64,000 nucleotides of DNA from positions 1 to 64,000 of the forward strand of contig CAYQVO010000008.1 in assembly GCA_964421085.1 (NCBI GenBank), read 5' to 3'. The notes under the pieces are model-generated. The model did no database searches. It was not told the DNA's origin and saw nothing but the letters and a program-made list of their open reading frames with translations. Origin of the DNA: CAYQVO01 sp964421085 (GTDB lineage: Bacteria > Bdellovibrionota_C > UBA2361 > CAYQVO01). Below are positions 58,872-64,000 of this stretch, piece after piece (position 1 is the first letter of the stretch; each line of letters opens with the position of its first letter). Position numbers and translations under genes: made by a program.

Positions 58872-59612
58872 TCACTCCGGCTCGTTCACGCACGCAAAGA
58901 CGATGTACTCGTCCTCTCCCAATTCATACCGTTCCTCGTGCAGCTCGAAACCGGTCTCACGCAGAACGCGTCGCCAGGTGTCCAGAGGGAAGATGCCCAT
59001 CGTCCACTGATCGGTCTCGATCCTCAGTTGCCGGTCATCTCGGATGAGATACAGGATCGTCGTTTCGTAATGATCGTCTGAGGGGTCGGGGTCATAGACG
59101 TTTTCGACAAAGACGACTTCGACCCCGTCACGCGCGGAGGGGGTCGTGGTAGTTTTGTTCTGCACGAATGTCTCGGTCGTGACGTCGGGTGTGACGACCA
59201 GAACGCCCCCCGGGTTCAGATGCGCATGAGCTGTACGGAACGCCGCTGTGAAGTCCGTGAGGCAGTTCATGTGTGAAATGGCATCGTCCATGAGCACGGC
59301 GTCGAATGTCCTGCCGAGCCGACATGACCGCATGTCGCCCTCGACGAAAGCACATTCCGGATTGAGGTTCTTCGCCTGCTCCAGCATGGCGGGACTGAGA
59401 TCGACGCCGGTGACGTCAAACTCCCGCTTCAGGTTCAGGACATTTTTGCCGCCCCCGCACCCCATGTCGAGCAGAGTTGTGACCGGCCGCTTTGCGCGCC
59501 GACGAACCTGGGCTGCAACGTGCGCACAATAATGCGCATATTCCCGGGCGGCATCGCCCCACATGGGCCATAGCCACGCAAGATCCGTATACAGTCGGCA
59601 GGTGTCATTCAT
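58872..59612 (-). CDS. Class I SAM-dependent methyltransferase
   Basis: 246 aa from the ATG at 59612 (MNDTCRLYTDLAWLWPMWG); upstream in-frame ATGs at 59627 and 59636 are possible. Motif I TTLLDMGCGGGKNVLNL, then VTGVDLSPAMLEQAKN, AFVEGDMRSCRLG, FDAVLMDDAISHM and LNPGGVLVVTPDV. This is a Methyltransf_25-type small-molecule methyltransferase; similar proteins are often called methyltransferase domain protein. Convergent with the GNAT-like gene, and its upstream side faces the decayed insertion sequence. Confidence 0.88.
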   Translation of the reverse strand: MNDTCRLYTDLAWLWPMWGDAAREYAHYCAHVAAQVRRRAKRPVTTLLDMGCGGGKNVLNLKREFDVTGVDLSPAMLEQAKNLNPECAFVEGDMRSCRLGRTFDAVLMDDAISHMNCLTDFTAAFRTAHAHLNPGGVLVVTPDVTTETFVQNKTTTTPSARDGVEVVFVENVYDPDPSDDHYETTILYLIRDDRQLRIETDQWTMGIFPLDTWRRVLRETGFELHEERYELGEDEYIVFACVNEPE

Positions 59613-59660
59613 GCATTTCCACTGCATTTTTACCATGCTCTGTCATGCCCATGGTAGCAG

Positions 59661-60730
59661 AAAAAGGGGACGGTTCCTATTTCCGTTACGGAAAGCGTTC
59701 AGCCTCAAAAATAACGTCACCGAAATGGAGGCATGAATGAAAGACGAAGCGGAGAGAAGATGTATCCTGTTGATTTTGCGTGAGAGACATGGACGGGCAG
59801 GAAATAAGGAGAAGGATGAAATAATCAGCGAGCTGTGTGAGGGGCTTTCTGTGGGCCGGAAGCAGGCGATTCGGCTTTTGAAGGGGTCCGGGGCTGGAGA
59901 CCGGCGAAGTATCGGGATAAAGCCTTCAGGGATGCGCTTGGAAGAGTCTGGAAGACTGTGAGGTCAGTGCAGCAACGATAGGCAGGATCCTGCAGCCATT
60001 TAGGGTTGAAAAGGGGAAATCCTGCACACGCTCCGGAGGGTTCCGTGATCAAATTGAGATTCAGGGGAACATCTGGGATGTGAGACTTCCGGGGTACATG
60101 GAGACGGACACCGCTGTGATGTGTGATGGGAGCATGGCGGGCGAGTTTGTTAATACGCTTGCGATGGTCGACATCGCAACGCTCCGGACAGAAACTCGAG
60201 CAGTCTTCAGAAGGGGCTCAAATGCGGTGTTTGAGGCCATACGAGACATTGAACACTACCTTCCTTTTGATATCACAGGTTACGACGCTGATAACGGGGG
60301 CGAGGTGCTCAACAAGCATCTTTACGCCTGTTTTTACCTCGACAGGCTTGAAAAAGGACGTCCTCCTGTTCCTGTGACGAGAGCCCGGGAATACCACAGC
60401 AAAGACAACGCGTCATGGCTTCACCCCATGTTCCCGGCGTCAAGAAGCTGAGGCTCAAGATGATTCACGAGTTGCTCAATCCGGTACAACTGACCAAAGA
60501 GGAGAGGCGAATACGAAAGCTCATCGATGATTGCGTCAGATCCCTTAAAGCGGGAAGCGGATTGACCCGGAATGCTCCCTGCTATCAACCATGGGAACCG
60601 CTCATTTCGCAGAACACAGTTACTTCCCACCGAATTTCCGCTGCCTCACATTACAGCCATCCGTGATCCCCTCATAACTTTCGGTGATCTGATGTGTGAT
60701 GCAAAAGGAAATAGGAACCGTCCCTTTTTT
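59661..60730. mobile_element. Decayed DDE (rve-type) insertion sequence with 24-nt inverted repeats
   Basis: The ends are AAAAAGGGGACGGTTCCTAT plus TTCC (59661-59684) and its near-exact inverse (60707-60730, one mismatch in the C-run). The 1.07-kb element encloses the broken transposase described separately. Its right repeat overlaps the stop codon of the DNA methyltransferase gene at 60730. I did not identify a target-site duplication with confidence. Confidence 0.8.
59737..60666 (+). pseudogene. Broken integrase-catalytic-domain transposase
   Basis: Pieces lie in different frames. 59737-59961 holds the N-terminal HTH (NKEKDEIISELCEGLSVGRK then QAIRLL), typical of this transposase group. 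60080-60451 holds the rve core with METDTAVMCDGSMAGEFVNT, DIATLRTETRAVFRRGSNAV and DITGYDADNGGEVLNKHLY (DDE acidic residues), ending EYHSKDNA. 60415-60666 keeps the C-terminal LLNPVQLTKEERRIRKLI segment in another frame. Frame changes and missing stretches mean no active transposase. I recognise the pattern as the group often labelled integrase catalytic region or ISNCY-like, but the exact family needs a search. Confidence 0.8.
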
Positions 60731-62577
60731 TAAAATGAGTACAATTCATCCACTTTGCGATCAATCAGCACCTCGAGATCCCGACTTGCGGGATGTTGTG
60801 TTCTTTCAAGAGCAAGAGGGGCGAGGGAAGAGGTTGCCCGGCTCCAGTCGCGAGGAATGGGGAAGTTCTTCAGGTCATCGTTCACCAGCTTCGGGAAAAG
60901 TCTCCGCTGAGACTTCTGACCAAAAATCATTATGATCTTCGATGCGAGCCGGGAATTAAGTATCGCAAGGAGGGAAAGTGCGTCCTCGACGGTTCCTTTC
61001 GGACCGGTGATTACATGAAGCACCGACCGATTATATACCGCAGGTTCATCTATAAACGCACACATTAGAGCATTCGGCATTGGAGAGAGGATTTCCCGGA
61101 TTAGTACGCGGGGACCGGAGAATCGGGGCAAGGGGTGATTTTCGGCGAGCCAGGGCCCGAATTTCAGGTACTTTCCGGACCAGGAAACCGAGTACCGTTT
61201 GACGTCTGCTCCTTCAAGGTAGGGCAGGCAATCATCTGACTCACGAGTTTCTCTGTGAAAGATGCGGTTTCGCCCATCTGACTCCGACTGCGGAGGATCG
61301 CCCTTTCCTGTCGCGTAGGCCTGAAGAGCAATGAGCGGCAAAAGTTTATTTTTCAGCTCGCCAAGTGCGATGCAGTGTTCTTTCACAATGGCAACGATCT
61401 TTGAGGCCTCTGTATCCCAGTTCAGGGGAATGGTGAGGCCCGGCGTATTTATACAGACCTCTGTGGGCATCTCCACAAAATGCTTCACGCCAAGTTCAGG
61501 CGAATCGGTCAGATGTTCGATTCTGATTGTCTTTGCACCATCGCTGTCAGCATTCGGCTTTCGACATCTGAAAATAACTGTTTCTACAGAAACATCTTCG
61601 AACGCGGGAAAATCGAGGACCTCAATTTCGCTCAGCGCGCCCTCCGAAAGCAGCATTTGTCTCAGTGAACGTCCGCTTCTTATCCCCATCCAGGAGTTGG
61701 GAACAATGAAAGAACAAAGGCCTCCCTCCTTCAGAAGTTCATAGCTTCGTGCCATAAACAGCATATATTTGTCTGGTTTCCCCGAAAGCACGCGGGAATA
61801 CATGCTCTTGAGCATGGCGTTTTCGCGCGGCAGAATCTGATCTCCACGCGACAAACCATAAGGAGGGTTTCCAACGATGTAGTCGAAACCTCCATTCTCA
61901 AATACGCCGGGAAAAGCGGCGTGGTAAGAAAATTCGTTGAATTCGGGATCAGGAAAGATCATTCCCGACTTTTCCGGCGAAATCAGTGAATTTCCCTGCC
62001 GTAAATTTTTCTCGAGGCGCGGAAGCGCATCGTCACTGATTCCAAGCAGCCGTATCTTGAGCGCGAGCAGAAGACGGGAGAGTTCCACTGCCTGAGCGTC
62101 GATATCAACTCCAAAAATTCCTGCCGGGGCAATTCGGGAAAGCGCTTCGGAACCGACAGAAGATGCGAGATCGAGGACGGACAGGAGGAAGATTCCGGCT
62201 CCGCATGCCGGATCAAGGATTGAGATATTCTTTTCCCCACCCCAGTTATCGAGTGCCCTGCTTACGATATGCCGGGCAATATGAGGGGGAGTATAAAAAA
62301 TGCCTTTCTTCCTGGAATGCTCTCTGCTGAACAGATTCTCGTATGCAAGGGCGAAGTGTTCCGGTTCGATTTCTTCGGGCACTTCGTCGAGGGCAGAAGC
62401 AGCCGATAAAAGAGAATCGGCATCCGTCGCAAAGAACGGACTTCTAATGCACGCATCTGCAGTCCAGCGGGAAAGGCAGTATTTCAAAAGTATTGCGCGG
62501 AAAGCGCCTCCCTCGCTTCCGAACTTCTCTGCCAGCTTCTCGACACGTGGTATCAGAACACGAATAGTGGAACGCAC
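60730..62577 (-). CDS. N6-adenine DNA methyltransferase with TaqI-like C-terminal region
   Basis: 615 aa. Starts with a helical N-terminus without a visible PD-(D/E)xK nuclease. FYTPPHIARHIV, motif I ISILDPACGAGIFLLSVLD, then GVDIDAQAVELSRLLLALK, motif IV DYIVGNPPYGLS, and IVPNSWMGIRSGRSLRQMLL follow. The C-terminal 250 residues resemble the TaqI/Eco57I specificity region. It is methylase only, so either an orphan methyltransferase or a BREX/Type IIG-derived enzyme. The end LIDRKVDELYSF stops where the insertion sequence begins, while relatives usually continue past a LYGL-like motif, so the last residues may be cut by the insertion. Confidence 0.88.
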   Translation of the reverse strand: MRSTIRVLIPRVEKLAEKFGSEGGAFRAILLKYCLSRWTADACIRSPFFATDADSLLSAASALDEVPEEIEPEHFALAYENLFSREHSRKKGIFYTPPHIARHIVSRALDNWGGEKNISILDPACGAGIFLLSVLDLASSVGSEALSRIAPAGIFGVDIDAQAVELSRLLLALKIRLLGISDDALPRLEKNLRQGNSLISPEKSGMIFPDPEFNEFSYHAAFPGVFENGGFDYIVGNPPYGLSRGDQILPRENAMLKSMYSRVLSGKPDKYMLFMARSYELLKEGGLCSFIVPNSWMGIRSGRSLRQMLLSEGALSEIEVLDFPAFEDVSVETVIFRCRKPNADSDGAKTIRIEHLTDSPELGVKHFVEMPTEVCINTPGLTIPLNWDTEASKIVAIVKEHCIALGELKNKLLPLIALQAYATGKGDPPQSESDGRNRIFHRETRESDDCLPYLEGADVKRYSVSWSGKYLKFGPWLAENHPLPRFSGPRVLIREILSPMPNALMCAFIDEPAVYNRSVLHVITGPKGTVEDALSLLAILNSRLASKIIMIFGQKSQRRLFPKLVNDDLKNFPIPRDWSRATSSLAPLALERTQHPASRDLEVLIDRKVDELYSF

Positions 62578-62625
62578 GACTTCAGATCCTACTCGTCACG
62601 GGGATGTTTTAAAAAGGGGAAATTA

Positions 62626-63570
62626 GTGATAGTTAACAGCTGTATGCTCCTTGATCTCGCAGCCTATATCGCGATCCGGTCATTCGTAATATTTCTGAAC
62701 ATCCTGCCGATGGGACTGCGACTCGGGTTTTGCCGCCGGCTTACCAGGATTTTCCTCGTTTTTTTTCCGAAATACAGGAAGATCGCACTCAGGAACATTG
62801 CGCTTGTATTCCCGGAAATGACCCAGGATGACAGAGAGAAGCTTTTTCAGCGGTCAATCTCGGCAACGGCCCGCTTCATTGTCGATTCGGCGCGGCTTCA
62901 CACTCTGGATAAAGAATGGGTTGAAAAGCATGTGAAGCTGGAATTCCGGCCGGGTGAAGAACTGCCTGCTGGAGTCGGGGGGAACAGCACCGGGATTCTG
63001 ATAGTCACAGGGCACCTCGGAAGCTTTGAACTTATGGCGCGGGCTTCAGCCATGCTGGGCCATCCCCTGAGCTACATTGTGCGCGACTTTAATCTTAAGC
63101 GGCTCGATCGATGGTGGAAAATGCGCCGCGAAGAACCGGGAAACCGTGTTATCCCGCGTGATGGAGCGTTGATCGAAGTGTTGAAGGAACTCGATAAAGG
63201 AAATTGTTCGGCAATACTCTTCGACCAGAACGTCAAGAGAAACCACGCTGTTTTCGTTCCTTTCTTTGGAAGACCCGCTGCTACGACCAAAAGTGTCGCT
63301 TTCGCGGCGCTTAAAATGAAAGTCCCGGTGATTGTCGTGTCGATGTCGTACGAGGGGGATGACAACTATATCATGCACGCGGAACAGTGCGATTTCACAT
63401 CGTTGTACAGCGATTCCAGCATGTCTTATGAGGAAAAAGTCCGGGTTCTGACTGAAGACGTGACGAAAGTTTTTGAAAGAATGATTCTGGCGCACCCGGA
63501 TGAGTGGTTCTGGATGCATCGTAGATGGAAAACAACTCCGGAAGGAGTACCGGAAGATTTTTATGCGTGA
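62626..63570 (+). CDS. Lipid A acyltransferase (LpxL/HtrB family)
   Basis: 314 aa, GTG start with GGGGA 6 bp upstream. Inner-membrane enzyme of the lauroyl/myristoyl acyltransferase family. N-terminal membrane helix (SFVIFLNILPMGLRLGF), KIALRNIALVFPEMTQDDRE, the catalytic H-x4-E as GHLGSFELM, FDQNVKRNHAVFVPFFGRPA and PDEWFWMHRRWKTTPEG. It adds secondary acyl chains to lipid A. Its stop overlaps the start of the next gene by 8 bp. Divergent from the DNA methyltransferase. Confidence 0.92.
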   Translation: MIVNSCMLLDLAAYIAIRSFVIFLNILPMGLRLGFCRRLTRIFLVFFPKYRKIALRNIALVFPEMTQDDREKLFQRSISATARFIVDSARLHTLDKEWVEKHVKLEFRPGEELPAGVGGNSTGILIVTGHLGSFELMARASAMLGHPLSYIVRDFNLKRLDRWWKMRREEPGNRVIPRDGALIEVLKELDKGNCSAILFDQNVKRNHAVFVPFFGRPAATTKSVAFAALKMKVPVIVVSMSYEGDDNYIMHAEQCDFTSLYSDSSMSYEEKVRVLTEDVTKVFERMILAHPDEWFWMHRRWKTTPEGVPEDFYA

Positions 63571-64000
63571 AGTGCCCGGAAAATACGGATTTCTGGCCGT
63601 CTTTCTTCTGGCGCTGGTGCTGCTGCTTCCTCTCGGTTCGAGTCTGTGGCTCGATGAGACCGTCACATACTGGATAATAAAAGACAGCCTGTCTGATGTC
63701 TTTCACCGTGCTGTGACCTATCAGGGGCAGTCTCCTCTTTATTATTTTGTTCTCTGGTTCACTTCCTCCGTCACCGGCGTTACTGAATCTGCACTGAGGC
63801 TTCCTTCCATTGTGTTTTCCCTCGGTGCGGCAGTCGTGCTGTTTCATGTCGCCGGCCGCCTCTTCGGTTTCCGTACAGCAGTCTTTGCGCTTTTGATCTT
63901 CTCCTGTGTAAATGAAATCCGGATCGCAGCAGTCAGCGCAAGGCCGTATGCCTTCGCCCTCTTTCTTGCTTTGCTCTCGATTCTGTTCCTGCTCCGGTGG
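63563..64000 (+). CDS. GT39/PMT-like membrane glycosyltransferase, N-terminal part (runs off window)
   Basis: 146 codons are visible, open to the window end without a stop. ATG at 63563 overlaps the acyltransferase stop. First membrane helix YGFLAVFLLALVLLLPLGSS, then the extracytoplasmic loop SLWLDETVTYW with the Asp-Glu catalytic motif typical of dolichyl/undecaprenyl-phosphate sugar transferases (PMT, ArnT). Next come QGQSPLYYFVLWF, ESALRLPSIVFSLGAAVVLF and RIAAVSARPYAFALFLALLS, all characteristic of the family. Likely transfers a sugar from a lipid carrier to a lipid or protein at the periplasmic side; the target is unknown. Confidence 0.85.
   Translation, partial: MREVPGKYGFLAVFLLALVLLLPLGSSLWLDETVTYWIIKDSLSDVFHRAVTYQGQSPLYYFVLWFTSSVTGVTESALRLPSIVFSLGAAVVLFHVAGRLFGFRTAVFALLIFSCVNEIRIAAVSARPYAFALFLALLSILFLLRW

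Noticed and set aside
60730..62577. Complete type IIG restriction-modification enzyme
   Set aside because: No nuclease motif is visible in the N-terminal region, so only the methyltransferase can be supported.

Overview
The window looks like a draft or metagenome-derived scaffold from a moderately GC-rich, diderm (Gram-negative type) bacterium of a poorly sampled lineage. The evidence for an outer membrane and surface polysaccharide is an LpxL/HtrB-type acyltransferase, KpsF/GutQ-type arabinose-5-phosphate isomerase, UDP-galactopyranose mutase, and a GT39/PMT-type membrane glycosyltransferase at the right edge. A type IV pilus-like minor pilin operon and a short flagellin are also present. 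I cannot assign a phylum from the sequence alone. There are three runs of exactly 100 N (6855-6954, 13866-13965, 46543-46642). All three sit inside tandem repeats, so they are assembly breaks of unknown true length.

Layout. 0.4-7 kb: a secreted thaumatin-like protein, two unrecognised genes (331 and 786 aa) in divergent orientation, and a tRNA-Asn next to tandem repeats that carry pieces of tRNA 3' ends. 7-13 kb: cell-wall genes (LD-carboxypeptidase/MccF-like, D-Ala-D-Ala ligase, lytic transglycosylase), a metallophosphoesterase and a zinc-ribbon-free S14. 13-17 kb: three tandem paralogous secreted proteins with Cna-B/carboxypeptidase-regulatory-like domains and a Cys-rich basic tail, two of them with Thr-Pro repeats. 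17-20 kb: a GH3-family acyl-adenylate enzyme, an AmpD-like amidase and YjbQ. 20-25 kb: a disrupted hslV followed by intact hslU, a PAS histidine kinase and an RNA m5C methyltransferase. 25-28 kb: Glf, a CgeB-like glycosyltransferase and an HdeD-like membrane protein. 28-32 kb: four minor-pilin-like genes and a flagellin. 32-41 kb: a housekeeping block including TerB-like, KdsD, TraB/PrgY, TatD, a stand-alone MetRS-type tRNA-binding domain, HolB, Tmk and a receiver protein, then a lone sufB. 42-47 kb: CopA and a secreted M4 metalloprotease.

48.2-58.9 kb is the most unusual region. A 1955-aa protein joins an M48-like zinc-protease domain (HEIRH, EYDAD) to a C-terminal ABC1/UbiB-like atypical kinase (KAGQ, HADLHDSN, DSG). 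Around it are a second, divergent kinase-like protein, a 214-aa protein, a protein with two MarR domains and a diverged C-terminal domain, and a 470-aa GNAT-like protein. I know of no described system with this composition. Whether the genes act together is inference from proximity.

58.9-64 kb: a SAM methyltransferase, a decayed DDE (rve-type) insertion sequence with 24-nt terminal inverted repeats, an N6-adenine DNA methyltransferase whose 3' end meets the element, the LpxL-like acyltransferase, and the start of a GT39-like gene that runs off the window.
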